Shown here: piece after piece, positions 8,983-18,522 of the stretch
Position numbering within the stretch: position 1 is the first letter of the stretch
How the letters are laid out: every line of letters starts with the position of its first letter
Source: CBDFHB01 sp965250115
GTDB taxonomy: Bacteria > Acidobacteriota > Vicinamibacteria > Marinacidobacterales > SMYC01
Reading direction: 5' to 3'
Assembly (NCBI GenBank): GCA_965250115.1
Contig: CBDFNJ010000002.1
Location: 186,001-250,000, forward strand
Length of the DNA: 64,000 nt
Program-made: the position numbers and the translations under genes
Notes under the pieces: model-generated
Database searches by the model: none
The model's input: the letters and a program-made list of their open reading frames with translations, nothing else
Told to the model about the DNA's origin: nothing

Positions 8983-9875
8983 AACGTCGTCCTGGACGAG
9001 GATGCTGCGTCGCGTGTCCACGCGAAGATTCTCTATACGGATTACCAGCCCGAGCTTCTGGATCTCGGTAGTACCAACGGCACGTTTCTCAACGGCAAGC
9101 CAATCCACCGCGCCTTCCTGAGGCACGGTGACGGATACAGGTGGGATCGAGCGTGTTCGAGGTGTCGGTTGGAAGCGAGGAGCTAGGGCCTCATGGATCC
9201 AAAGAAGCCCGTGGTTCTCTCGAGCGCTTCGAATCCCTGGTCCGGAAGTCCAGAGATGGAGCTCCATCTCCACAGCAATCGAGCGCGATCTCGGGACAGC
9301 TATCGGAAATCCGACTGACCTCACTCCTTCAGATTATCGAGTCGGACAAGAGCACGGGGACGCTGGTGGTGATCTCGGGAGGACGGGAGGGCAAGCTCTA
9401 TATCCACCAGGGTGCCGTTCGTCACGCCACTTTGGGGCGTGCTCGAGGCGCGAAAGCCTTGTACCGACTGATGGTTCTACAAGACGGGCGCTTCGAGCTC
9501 TTCATTCCAGGACGCAGCCCGGAGTACGACACGGTCGATGGTACTTTTCAGAGACACCTCTTGGAGGCGATGCGACAGAAAGACGAGCTCTCCCTTTGCA
9601 TGCAGAGCTTGCCGTCTTCGAGCGCTTCGCTTGCCCTCAATCCCGACAAGCACATCGTTCCGGCCAAAGTCCCTCCTTCCGTTTTCGACGTATTGGCGGC
9701 CGTCGATCGATTCAAGACGGTGGAGCAGGTCTTCGAGCAGTGTCAGCTTCCGGATTTCGAGATCGGCCGCATTCTCCACGTGCTACTGAAACACAATGTG
9801 TTGAAAGCGGAGACCAAAGGCGCGGCGCCAGAACGGAGTCTCGGCGCCAAAGTTACCAACGCAGGCTCTTCGTGA
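8983..9875 (+). pseudogene. FHA-DUF4388 protein, 5'-truncated by an IS and frameshifted
   Basis: The sequence right of the IS5-family end encodes the back half of an FHA phosphopeptide-binding domain: ASRVHAKI, then LDLGSTNGTFLNGKPI and RHGD. At about 9133 one base is missing; the following frame continues as IQVGSSVFEV and then a DUF4388 region (GQLSEIRLTSLLQIIESDKSTGTLVV, GKLYIHQGAVRHATLG, GAKALYRLM) and a C-terminal helical domain ending VTNAGSS. In this type of protein an FHA receiver is joined to a signalling or gliding-type module. The first FHA strands and start codon are gone. It converges on the kinase gene with a 23-base overlap, which suggests the pair once worked together, FHA reading kinase phosphothreonines (inference). 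Confidence 0.8.
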
Positions 9876-11908
9876 GCCTACCCTCGTCAACGAGGCTCAC
9901 GGTGACTTCGATCGCGCCATGGAGTTGTGACTCCTTCCAGGTTCCGGAGATCTCGTAGAGGACGGTCGTCGATTGGGGCGCAACCTCGCTCGACTGAATT
10001 GGAACGGGCTGACCCTTTCCCGTGGCTTTATCCCCAACAACGTTGACGAGCTCCAGCTCTCGTAACGCGATGGGACGGTAGCCCTCGTTGAAGACGCTGA
10101 CCCGAATCGTATAGGGCTCGCCCGGCATCGCATCTTTGGGATCGAGCTCGATGATGGTACGAAGGGTCCACCGTTTCCTTGACGGCGAAACGGTCTTCCA
10201 TCTCGAAGCCGAGGAGTCGCTCGGAGTCGGGCTCTTCGCTCGTGAACGCCGTTTCGCTCTCGACGTAGCGTCGAAATGGCTCAACGGTCGGTCGCATCGT
10301 TTCGGCCTGCGCCCTTTCGACGCGGGCCCTTGCGCCATCGAGTCCACTGCGCGCCGCTGCGTTTCCCGGATCGAGTTCCAGGGCGCCCTCGAAGAGCGTG
10401 ATGGCCTCCTCGTAGGCTCCTTGGCTGACGAGTCGTTTGGCCTTGGTGATGCGATCGCGAGACAGCACGGCGCGACGCTGTTCGACTTCCTTGATTCGAA
10501 GCTGCTCGCCGAGCGCACGCAGGCGATCGTTTTTGGGCTCGAGCAGCTCCGCTCGCTGGATGAGGACGCGAGCCCTCCTCAGGTCGCCTGCGCCAATGGC
10601 GAGAGCTCCATCCGCGATGAGCGCTGAAAGCTCCTCGTTTTGGGAAGGCGGGGGAGCGGAGCGAGGCTCGGGCCGCGCCTCGGTCGGCTGGGGTGCTATC
10701 GGAACGCTGGTGGTGGTCGTCGTCTCGGAGGCCGAGCTCGATGGCTCCTTGAAGAGCGAGAGATAGGACCCGAGGCCGGCCGCGACGATGCACGTGAGAA
10801 CCGCGGCGAAGGCCGGCCAGTACTCGAGTGCGGATCGAGAGCGGCTCCTTCGACGGCCGTTCGAGGCGCGTTTTCTGGATGCCGTCGTCGGCCGCTTGGC
10901 AATGTGGGTCGGAACGGCGATTCGCCTCGTCGGCCGCTGGGATGAAGGCCGCTTCCTCGGCGCCGGCTCGACCGACTTCGATCGCATCGTTTCGTCCTCG
11001 GGCTCGGGGACGCCCGAATCGTGCTCCAAGACTAGACAGATGCGCTGTTTTTCCAGCTCCGATTCGTAGGCATGCAGGAACGCTTCGATCGCTCTCGCCA
11101 TGTCCCCGGCGGTCGCGTAGCGTTCACTGGGATCCTTCGCCAGCGCTCCTTCCACGATCTGCTGGAGCCAGGGCAAGCTCCTATTGTCCGGGAATCTGAG
11201 CCTGGGAGTCGACTTCGTGAGGGTCTTGAAGAAAATGGTCTCGATGTTGTCACCCGAGAAGAGGAGCTGGTTGGTCACTAACTCGAACAGGACGACACCG
11301 ATGCTGAAGACATCCGCTCTACCGTCGACCGCGTGTCCACGGAGTTGCTCGGGTGCGATGTAACCGGCTGTCCCGACGACGATCCCGGCCTGGGTCTGGC
11401 TCGATTGGGTCCAGCGTGCGACACCGAAATCCATAATCTTCGCCGTCCCGTCACGGGCGACGAAGATGTTCGCTGGTTTGATGTCGCGATGCACGATGCC
11501 GTTTGCGTTTGCATGGGCGAGTCCGTGACAGACCTGAACGACGATTCCGAGCTTTCTTGCGAGAGTAGGTTGCTCCTTTTCGACGAGCTGGTCGAGATCG
11601 CAGCCGTCGAGAAGCTCCATCGCGATGAAGGGGGAGCCGCGGTCGTCGTACCCGAGATCGTGCACGGTCACGATGTTCGGATGATGCAGTTGGGCGACGG
11701 CCTTGGCCTCTTTCTCGAAGCGTAGTTGCATCGAGGAGTCGTGCAGTGACGGTCCCGCCATCACCTTGATGGCCACGTCGCGCTCGAGCGAGGGATCGCG
11801 CGCGAGAAACACCATTCCCACGCTGCCGCTTCCGAGCAAGTCGCGGATGACGTACTTCCCCAGTTTTGGCGGCAGGGGGGGCATCGAAGCAGACTTGTCC
11901 TGCGTCAT
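9853..11908 (-). CDS. Membrane-anchored Ser/Thr protein kinase, C-terminal part frameshifted
   Basis: Hanks-type kinase. Visible motifs: glycine loop GSGSVGMVF (residues 26-34), VAIK with Lys48, HRDIKPAN with Asp142, DFG at 160-162, and APEQLRG activation segment. After the kinase domain come a basic linker, one transmembrane helix (about 363-386), a Pro/Glu linker and TPR-like helices (GAYEEAITLFEGALELDPGN). The continuous frame ends at 10028, but near 10160 the family sequence moves one frame over (TIIELDPKDAMPGEPYTIRVSVFNEGYRPI...) and ends at 9853, giving a CARDB/COG1470-like beta domain. So the native protein is about 680 residues and a one-base shift disturbs its tail; the kinase part is intact. 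Confidence 0.88.
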
Positions 11909-12151
11909 CGTTGTCGGAGAGGTGGAAAAGCAAGAAATGTGCCGCGAAAAAGGCCCTCAAAGTGCTGTTGCACCCGTGCGGATGTGGGTCGAAACCACTA
12001 CAGACGCGCATCAAGAAATGAAATCCGTGAGGAAAGACGAACGTATCGAAACGACCACACGGAGCGTTCATGTCATTGCAACCAGGTATGATCGGAGCTA
12101 GAAGCGAAACCGCGCGCCTGGCATGTCGCTTGCTCCTTGATAGGTGCCAAC

Positions 12152-13543
12152 ATGAACACATGGAGAGTCGCGCCCTTGCTTTTCCTGACATCGGGAGTCG
12201 GGCTGGCTCGGGCACAGGCTCCCGAGATTCAGCACGTTCCGATCCCCTGCGTGGCTCCGGGCGCCTATCCTGTCATCGACGCAGTCATCCTGCCGGGCGC
12301 CGACATCAGAACCGCCAAGGTCTACTTCCGTTCGAACAAGTACTCCAAATTCTACTACCTGGAAATGGCGTTTGACGGCACCGCCTTCTCGACCGCTTTG
12401 CCCAAACCGAGCCTCGAGACCGAAGAGTTCGTGTACTACATCGAAGCCGTCGATGTTACCTTCAACAACAGCATCGGAGACGAGCACGTCGCCGAAATTC
12501 GAGAAAGTTGTCAGGCGGAGGGGCCATCGCTCGACGAGGCACCGGAGCTCCTCGTCGGCGCGACCGAGTCAGGCGTATCCGCCTCGCCGCCCGGGTTCCA
12601 AACGGTGGGGATCGTTGGGTCCATCACTTCTGCGGGGGTCGTTTCAGCTCTGAGTGGCGGTTCTGGAATCGGTGCGGCGGTCGTAGTCGGAGGAGTGGCC
12701 GCCGCGGGCGGCGTGGTCGTGGCGGCCGCTAACACGAAAGAGCTGGCCGTGTCGGAGCCCGAACCTTCCGCTCCGGTCTCCGCCTTACCCCCATTGGCGC
12801 CCCCCCCGCCCTCGGCTCCGGTGCCGCCAGAGGGGCCGGGCACTCCTTCGCCGCCGAATCCGACGGAACCTGAAGCTTCCGAGCCGAACCCGCCGGAGGA
12901 GCCAGTTCCATCGTCACCCGTCCGGGCGTGTTTCACGGGGATTTTTCCGGGTGGATCCTGCAATCTAAAGCTCGAGTCGTCCTGCTCGACCGGGCCGATT
13001 ACGTCCTATCGGTGGGCCATCGACGCGAGCCCTGCGCTCGGTGGCTCGTCGGTGAGCACCGAGGCCAGCGTCAATCGGAATTTCCCAGGGTGTGCGGGGG
13101 AAGAGGTCGCCGTGTCGCTGACCGTTGGCGACGGATCCGGTAGCAGCGATAGCCGCTCCGATTCGATCCAACTGCCGGTGAGCCACAAAGCGGACTCCGA
13201 CTCCGCACCAGTCCATACGTCCGCCACCAGCCTCCTGAGAGGCGACGGAATCGCCGGCAGGGTCGTTCTCAACGATGCGAGGCTCGATGCTACCCAGAGC
13301 ATGGTCCCGTTCCGCCACGACTTCCTCGCAGGCCGCGGGGAGAATCACATCGAAGCCTTTCTCAGCTCGCCGACCGCCGGAGCGGTATGGGAGTTCGATT
13401 TTTCCAGCGCGCGGCACTTCGTTCCCGGCAGCTTGCGCTCCGCCGCCGGTCAGACTCTGTTGTTGTCGAGCCATCGCATCGTCTTTCGACTGAACGGCAC
13501 GCCTGAAGAACGGCTGAGGTTTTCGTTCGAGCTCGACCCTTGA
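12152..13543 (+). CDS. Secreted protein with Gly/Ala-rich segment and proline-rich linker
   Basis: No family recognised. ATG 12152 opens a clear signal peptide (MNTWRVAPLLFLTSGVGLARAQ). Residues about 25-120 form a beta-rich domain (IDAVILPGADIRTAKVYFRSNKYSKFYYLEM, EEFVYYIEAVD), resembling Ig-like domains that describe surface material. Then comes a hydrophobic Gly/Ala/Val stretch (GIGAAVVVGGVAAAGG) that could span a membrane, a long Pro/Glu/Ser linker, and a PKD-like domain (TGPITSYRWAIDAS, VAVSLTVGDGSGSSDSRSD) near 270-350. A C-terminal beta domain closes the protein. I infer an envelope or surface role. It converges on the HEAT-transporter gene; a 14-base perfect palindrome separates them. 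Confidence 0.7.
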   Translation: MNTWRVAPLLFLTSGVGLARAQAPEIQHVPIPCVAPGAYPVIDAVILPGADIRTAKVYFRSNKYSKFYYLEMAFDGTAFSTALPKPSLETEEFVYYIEAVDVTFNNSIGDEHVAEIRESCQAEGPSLDEAPELLVGATESGVSASPPGFQTVGIVGSITSAGVVSALSGGSGIGAAVVVGGVAAAGGVVVAAANTKELAVSEPEPSAPVSALPPLAPPPPSAPVPPEGPGTPSPPNPTEPEASEPNPPEEPVPSSPVRACFTGIFPGGSCNLKLESSCSTGPITSYRWAIDASPALGGSSVSTEASVNRNFPGCAGEEVAVSLTVGDGSGSSDSRSDSIQLPVSHKADSDSAPVHTSATSLLRGDGIAGRVVLNDARLDATQSMVPFRHDFLAGRGENHIEAFLSSPTAGAVWEFDFSSARHFVPGSLRSAAGQTLLLSSHRIVFRLNGTPEERLRFSFELDP

Positions 13544-13546
13544 TTA

Positions 13547-13560
13547 CCTAGTGCACTAGG
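13547..13560. promoter_or_regulatory. 14-base perfect palindrome between convergent genes
   Basis: CCTAGTGCACTAGG is fully self-complementary and sits in the 18-base gap between two convergent stop codons. A bidirectional termination role is possible, but there is no T tract on either side. Confidence 0.35.
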
Positions 13561-13561
13561 G

Positions 13562-16246
13562 TCAGCGCGCGGCTTTCGCCGACGCTAGCCTTTCTTGGAT
13601 ACGGTCGAAGGCGACCTGAGCGTAGAGCCTAGTCTTGGGATCCCCGGCACCTCGGAGCCGCTCGAGCACCGGGAGATTGTCGGCCTTCCCCAGGCTCCCG
13701 ATAGCCTCGATCGCGTTGAGCCTCGCGAGCGCGTCCTCGTCCTCGACATGTTCGACGACGGGAGTCAGGTCTTCGTGCCGACCGACTTGGCCCACGGCAA
13801 AGAGTGCGCATGCGCGTATCCACGACGAGCGATGCCGTGTCAGCTCTTTCAGGACTTTTATGGGACTTCTCGAGGGCAGCTCGTAGACGGTGCTACCGTG
13901 CTCTGCGATGACGCGAGGATTCTCGTGCTCGAAGAGCGGTAGAACGCCGCCGAGCATCGTCGGGTCGACTCGGACCTCGAGGGCCTCGATGGCACTCGAT
14001 CGAACGTAGGGGTCCGGATGGTTGAGGTTGCTGAGGATCAGCCGCATTCCCGGCTCACCCATGAAAGCGGAACGAAGCACCTGATGCGCATTGCGCTTGG
14101 CCCGTAGAACCCTCTGATAAATCGAGTCCTTGAGTAGGAGGATCGAGCGATCCTCGGGAAGCCGGCGCAAGGCATCAAACCTCACGAGGTCGTAATAGGC
14201 CTCCTCCGCTTCCAGAGATAGCACCGGAAGCAGCGCTTGCCGCGCTCTCACCGTACCAATGCGACTGAGCGCTCGAATAACGTAACGCCGCCCCTCGAGA
14301 TCGCAGCTCCAAAGGGCCAGAGTGAGAACGTCGATCGCCGCTTCGCCGCGGCTCTCCAGCGCTCGCGCGGCCAGATGGCGCGTCGCTCCGTCGCCGTCCT
14401 CCAGATAGTGAACGAGCTTTTCCTGGGCCGAGCGCTCGCCCGACTTGGCGAGCGCGAGGAAGACGTGGCGTTGTTCGAAACGATCCTCTTCGCTCTCACC
14501 ATTCGTGGCGAGAGGCTGCGCGCGAGCACGAACATCCAGCCCCGTGACCTCGTTCGCCGTTCGGGGCTCTGCGATCTCTTCGGGGTTGAAAATGCCGCTC
14601 TGGGCGAGAGACGCCATGCCGCTCGCGCGCACGCGCGGGTCGAGATCGACGAGTGACTCGACCTCGTTCATGTCGTGCTGCCCGTGGACCATTTTGCCGA
14701 GCGCCGCCATCATGCCCGCGCGGACCTCCGGGTCGGTCTCCTGCTTGTGTCGCTCGACGAGTAGCGAGGCCGCCTCGGGTGCCTTGAGCTCGGAAGCGAC
14801 TTCGACGGCGAGCAGTCGCACCGAAGCTTCGTCGTTGTCGAGAGCGCGCCGCAAGGTCGAGACGCTTGCCGGCACTTGCTCATGGGGCGCCAACACGTGC
14901 ATGGCTATGGAGGGGAAAGCGAAGCGGAACCGGCTCTTCTCCTTCAGGACGAGAACGAGACTATCCAGATAATCGTCCTTGAGCCGCACGGTCATCATCA
15001 GGAAAAAGAACGAAAGGACCAGGGCGCCGGCAATGACGTAGTGAATCGGTACTTTCGTTCCGGCCATCAAGAACGCGCCCCCGAGGAGAACCCCAAAGGG
15101 CTCGATGACCGTTTCCTTGAAGGCCTTCGCGCGGCCACGTCGCTCGCCGGGGATCGCGTTGAAAATAAGATCAGTGGAGGTGCGCACGAGCGAGATCCTC
15201 AACACTTTTTGAACGGCGCGAGCGCCGAGCACCGCGAAGAAAAACGCCGAAGACGCCATGCCGCCGCCCGCAAACCATGCGATGCCGGTGGCAAGGAAGC
15301 CCAGAACGAAAGTAACCGGCATCATCCATTGACCTCGTGTGACCCCGAGCGCTGCAATGACCCGATGGGTCGCGACAAACTGCACGAGCGTTCCGATGCC
15401 GATCACGGCACCATTGAGCACTGCGTAGAACGTCGTCAGCGACTCCAATTGCACGTCGCCGGTCGCAGTCGTGAATTGAATGTGGGCCGCCTTGCCCATC
15501 ATGAAGTCCAGCACCTGCGCCAGGAGCGCCAGGATCAACAGGCACAAAGACAAGGTGCGAAGCAGGCGCGAGCGAAAGGAGATATCGATGTCTCCCGAGA
15601 GGCCTTTCCAAACTTCCGCGAGCTTCGGTGCGGGTTGCCGCCGTATTCGAAGGCGGTTCCCGAAGCTGTGCGAGACCATCTGGACCGGGACGAGACTCGC
15701 TACGAGGAGAACGCCCGCGAGTGACAGTAGCGTTTCGGTGGCGATCCATCTGGGAAGCAAAGAGGCGCTCAGCGACGCGGCGAGCCCTCCGACCAAGCTG
15801 AAACCGAGCAGCACGGGGAAGAGCCTCTTGGCCTGGCGAATATCGAGAAGGTCCCCGGCAAGCAACCAAAACTGCAAGAACACGAGGCTCTTCATCAAGT
15901 AGCAGGCGATATAGAGGAGGCGGTATGCGACGTCGGGCGCCCGGGCTGCCCGAGGTGCTACGAACAGTAGCCCGAGGGCGAATATCGCGAGGACTAGGCT
16001 GAACAGTTTCGTGCGGTCGAGCCGATCGATGAACGGGATAACGAACAGCCCGACGAAAATCAGGGCCGCCGCGCTACCGAGGTAGACCTGCGGCAGTGCG
16101 TCAGGTCCGACATGGGCAATGAGGAGCGCGGTGGCGCTGATATCGAACAGGCTGTGGGCTGCCGCGACGAAAAAATGAGCAAGCCCCAAGAGGAGCGTCA
16201 GCCGGCGATCGGCTTCGAGAACGTTGAGCGCCTTAGCGAGTCTCAA
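13562..16246 (-). CDS. Npt/ATP:ADP-antiporter-like MFS membrane protein fused to HEAT repeats
   Basis: About 894 residues. The first ~430 form roughly 11-12 hydrophobic helices (LTLLLGLAHFFVAAAHSLFDISATALLIAHVG, VYLGSAAALIFVGLFVIPFIDRL, FYAVLNGAVIGIGTLVQFV, VIAGALVLSFFFLMMTVRL) with the layout of nucleotide (Npt1/Npt2-type) transporters. The rest is a series of HEAT-like repeats (EASVRLLAVEVASEL, RHLAARALESRGEAAI, YVRSSAIEALEVR, ARLNAIEAIGSLGKADNLPVLERLRG). The TTG at 16246 overlaps the end of the cNMP gene; an ATG at 16339 would create a ~107-base overlap and adds sequence with no family look. The neighbouring cNMP protein may gate or sense with it (inference). Substrate is not determinable. 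Confidence 0.75.
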   Translation of the reverse strand: MRLAKALNVLEADRRLTLLLGLAHFFVAAAHSLFDISATALLIAHVGPDALPQVYLGSAAALIFVGLFVIPFIDRLDRTKLFSLVLAIFALGLLFVAPRAARAPDVAYRLLYIACYLMKSLVFLQFWLLAGDLLDIRQAKRLFPVLLGFSLVGGLAASLSASLLPRWIATETLLSLAGVLLVASLVPVQMVSHSFGNRLRIRRQPAPKLAEVWKGLSGDIDISFRSRLLRTLSLCLLILALLAQVLDFMMGKAAHIQFTTATGDVQLESLTTFYAVLNGAVIGIGTLVQFVATHRVIAALGVTRGQWMMPVTFVLGFLATGIAWFAGGGMASSAFFFAVLGARAVQKVLRISLVRTSTDLIFNAIPGERRGRAKAFKETVIEPFGVLLGGAFLMAGTKVPIHYVIAGALVLSFFFLMMTVRLKDDYLDSLVLVLKEKSRFRFAFPSIAMHVLAPHEQVPASVSTLRRALDNDEASVRLLAVEVASELKAPEAASLLVERHKQETDPEVRAGMMAALGKMVHGQHDMNEVESLVDLDPRVRASGMASLAQSGIFNPEEIAEPRTANEVTGLDVRARAQPLATNGESEEDRFEQRHVFLALAKSGERSAQEKLVHYLEDGDGATRHLAARALESRGEAAIDVLTLALWSCDLEGRRYVIRALSRIGTVRARQALLPVLSLEAEEAYYDLVRFDALRRLPEDRSILLLKDSIYQRVLRAKRNAHQVLRSAFMGEPGMRLILSNLNHPDPYVRSSAIEALEVRVDPTMLGGVLPLFEHENPRVIAEHGSTVYELPSRSPIKVLKELTRHRSSWIRACALFAVGQVGRHEDLTPVVEHVEDEDALARLNAIEAIGSLGKADNLPVLERLRGAGDPKTRLYAQVAFDRIQERLASAKAAR

Positions 16247-16709
16247 GGCCCAGCTTTTGTGCCTCCTCCACCAATTCTCGATAGCGTTTGTCGGACAGAC
16301 GAAGTCTTCTCGTGAACTCTCGAAACACCTCGAAGGCAATATCCGGGTAGTCCTGCACCGCGGCTCGAAAATCGTTCTTGTGCAGAACGAGGAGACTGGT
16401 ATTGTGTTCGGCTCTCGCCTCCGCGGAGCGCGGTAGATCGTCGATGATCGCCATCTCGCCGAAGTATCCGCCTTCCTCGATGATGTCGAGCTCCGTCACC
16501 TGTCCGCCTACCTCCTGGTGTACGCTGACTTTCCCCGAGCGAACGAGATACATCTCGTCTCCCAGATCGTCCTCGGAAAAAATAGTCTCGCCGGCACGAT
16601 GCGTCTTCTCCTGAATGAAATCGGAGAGTCGTTTGAGGCCCTCCCCGGGGACGTCCTTGAACAAAGAGGTACGCTTCAGAGCGAGAATGATCTCCATCAC
16701 GGAAAGCAT
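16233..16709 (-). CDS. Cyclic-nucleotide-binding domain protein
   Basis: A 158-residue single-domain protein. The cNMP fold is plain: LFKDVPGEGLKRLSDFIQEKTHRAGETIFSEDDLGDEMYLV, then KVSVHQ, and the phosphate-binding cassette GGYFGEMAIIDDLPRSAEARAEHNTSLLVL with the GE and R-S pair needed to hold the cyclic phosphate. There is no DNA-binding helix-turn-helix, so it is not a CRP-type regulator; residues 125-158 are a helical tail. ATG 16697 is an alternative start four codons in. Its stop overlaps the start of the Npt/HEAT protein, so the pair is co-translated and I infer it is a regulatory subunit. Confidence 0.85.
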   Translation of the reverse strand: MLSVMEIILALKRTSLFKDVPGEGLKRLSDFIQEKTHRAGETIFSEDDLGDEMYLVRSGKVSVHQEVGGQVTELDIIEEGGYFGEMAIIDDLPRSAEARAEHNTSLLVLHKNDFRAAVQDYPDIAFEVFREFTRRLRLSDKRYRELVEEAQKLGLETR

Positions 16710-17050
16710 CGGTGTTTTTGGCGCTCCTCGCCGGACCCCAGTTGCCGGTCAGTGGCGAGCATTATACCCGGAGGACGGTGGGCCGTGCGCCGTGGCGGTG
16801 CCCAGGCGTCTCGCCGGGCGAGCTTTTGGACCGTCCGAGCGGCGAGCGGGGTGACGCAACGTTGCGCAATTACTACACGTCTGTAGGGCTTTACCCCCGA
16901 GAGTCTCGATCGCGCCTCGGCAGAATTGTGCGACCATCCCAACTCGTTCATTTTATGAGAGTTTCGGCGGTCAGAATTTCTGTTGGAAAGGCACGGCCCT
17001 TGCTTGTCAGAACCTTGGTCAAATCGGATAAGGGGGGTCTGCTCGACACC
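16710..17050. other. Divergent intergenic region without a recognisable gene
   Basis: About 340 bases separate the cNMP gene (minus) from the EAL gene (plus). The EAL frame is open through it, with a possible ATG at 16955, but the translation is not protein-like. Both promoters must lie here; I see no clear -35/-10 pair or inverted repeat. Confidence 0.5.
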
Positions 17051-18502
17051 ATGGATGAGATGTTGAATGGCTCTGTTGCGCCCGGCGCGAGCGGCGAGTC
17101 GGTTGATGGCGTCGAGCCGGACGCGCGCGAGCCCGTGCCGGCCGTGATCGGTAACGTCTTCGAGACGGCCAAGGCAATGCAAAAGGCGGAAGCCAAGCCT
17201 TCCCGAATCTACACTGGCGGCCACTATCACGTACCCGCCTACCGCGACCTGTCGGGCGAGATCCGCGACATGCTTCACGAGAACCGGTCGCTCGCGTTGC
17301 TCTATGTCGACGCCTCACACCTCGCGCAGGTGGAGCACGATTATGGAGCTGGCATCTACGATCAGGTCAGAAGCATCCTCACGAATCTGATCCTCGACAT
17401 GCGGGGAGTCGAGACGAGACGCGACGACCTCGTGACGGTGAACGAGACCCATGGCGACGTGTTTCTCATCTTCCTTTCGAAAAAGCGCGAAGAGCGTCCA
17501 TTCGGTCAGGGCGATCTGGAGACGATGGCGGATCGTATCCATAGCTATCTGACCCGCCGCCTGTCGCGAATGACGAGCTCCTATCTGAAGGGCCGCTCGA
17601 AGCTCGGGATAGGCTACAGCCTCGTGCTGCACAACCCGCTGATCAAGGAAGACCGACTTGTTCTGCAGCTCATCGAAGACGCCAAGCGAATGGCGGAGTT
17701 TCAGGACTACCGCATGCAGGTCAAGAGCAAGGAACTGCTGCAGGAGATCATTCTCCGAGAGGACGTGCGCACCGTTTTCCAACCGATCATCGATTTGAAT
17801 TCGAGGGAAACCTTGGGCTACGAGGGTCTGACCCGCGGTCCCCAGGGAACCGAATACGAGAGCCCCTACATGCTTTTCGACGTCGCCAACGAGTCGGATC
17901 TCCTGTTCGAGCTCGACAGACTTTGTCGACGAAGCGCGCTCACCTCTGCCTCCCGGCTGAAGGGCGACACGAAGGTCTTCGTGAACCTGTTGCCGACGAC
18001 GATTCGTGATCCCGAGTTCCAGGGCGAGCGGATGCTCGCGTTTCTGGAAGAGAACAATCTTTCGCCATCACGAATCGTTCTCGAGATCACGGAGCGATTG
18101 GCGATCGAGAACTACGACCTCTTCCTCGAAGCGATGAAGGTCTTCACCGACCTCGGGTTCTCGATTGCGATAGACGATATGGGCTCGGGCTACTCGGGGC
18201 TCGAAAAGATCGTTCACATGAACCCCCAATATCTGAAGTTCGACTTGATGATGGTTCGCGACATCGATACGAGCTTCGTCAAACGAGAGATGCTCAAGGC
18301 GATCCACTCACTCGCCTCGAACGTCGGGGGGCACGTCATCGCCGAAGGGATCGAAACGGTGGAGGAGCTGGAGACTCTGCTCGAGCTCGGGATTCCCTAT
18401 GGCCAGGGCTTCCTGTTCGCCAGGCCGACGGCCGAGTTCGTCGAAGTCCCCACGGTGGGCCACCGAACCGTTGCCGAAGTGCCCGGCCTCATCGTCGATT
18501 GA
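17051..18502 (+). CDS. EAL-domain c-di-GMP phosphodiesterase with degenerate N-terminal domain
   Basis: 483 residues from ATG 17051, chosen because a GGGGGG tract lies about 12 bases upstream; ATG 16955 is in frame but has no ribosome site. Residues ~55-230 look like a GGDEF-type fold without the GGDEF signature (SLALLYVDASHLAQVEHDYG, IGYSLVLHNPLI), so probably non-cyclising. The EAL domain has a complete catalytic set: the E of YEGLTRGP (EAL replaced by EGL), VNLLPTTI, EITER, IDDMGSGYSGL (usually DDFGTG), LKFDLMM, AEGIET and YGQGFLFARP. It is therefore likely active against cyclic di-GMP. No transmembrane segment is visible, so it is cytoplasmic. Confidence 0.85.
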   Translation: MDEMLNGSVAPGASGESVDGVEPDAREPVPAVIGNVFETAKAMQKAEAKPSRIYTGGHYHVPAYRDLSGEIRDMLHENRSLALLYVDASHLAQVEHDYGAGIYDQVRSILTNLILDMRGVETRRDDLVTVNETHGDVFLIFLSKKREERPFGQGDLETMADRIHSYLTRRLSRMTSSYLKGRSKLGIGYSLVLHNPLIKEDRLVLQLIEDAKRMAEFQDYRMQVKSKELLQEIILREDVRTVFQPIIDLNSRETLGYEGLTRGPQGTEYESPYMLFDVANESDLLFELDRLCRRSALTSASRLKGDTKVFVNLLPTTIRDPEFQGERMLAFLEENNLSPSRIVLEITERLAIENYDLFLEAMKVFTDLGFSIAIDDMGSGYSGLEKIVHMNPQYLKFDLMMVRDIDTSFVKREMLKAIHSLASNVGGHVIAEGIETVEELETLLELGIPYGQGFLFARPTAEFVEVPTVGHRTVAEVPGLIVD

Positions 18503-18522
18503 GCACTACGAACAAGACATGG

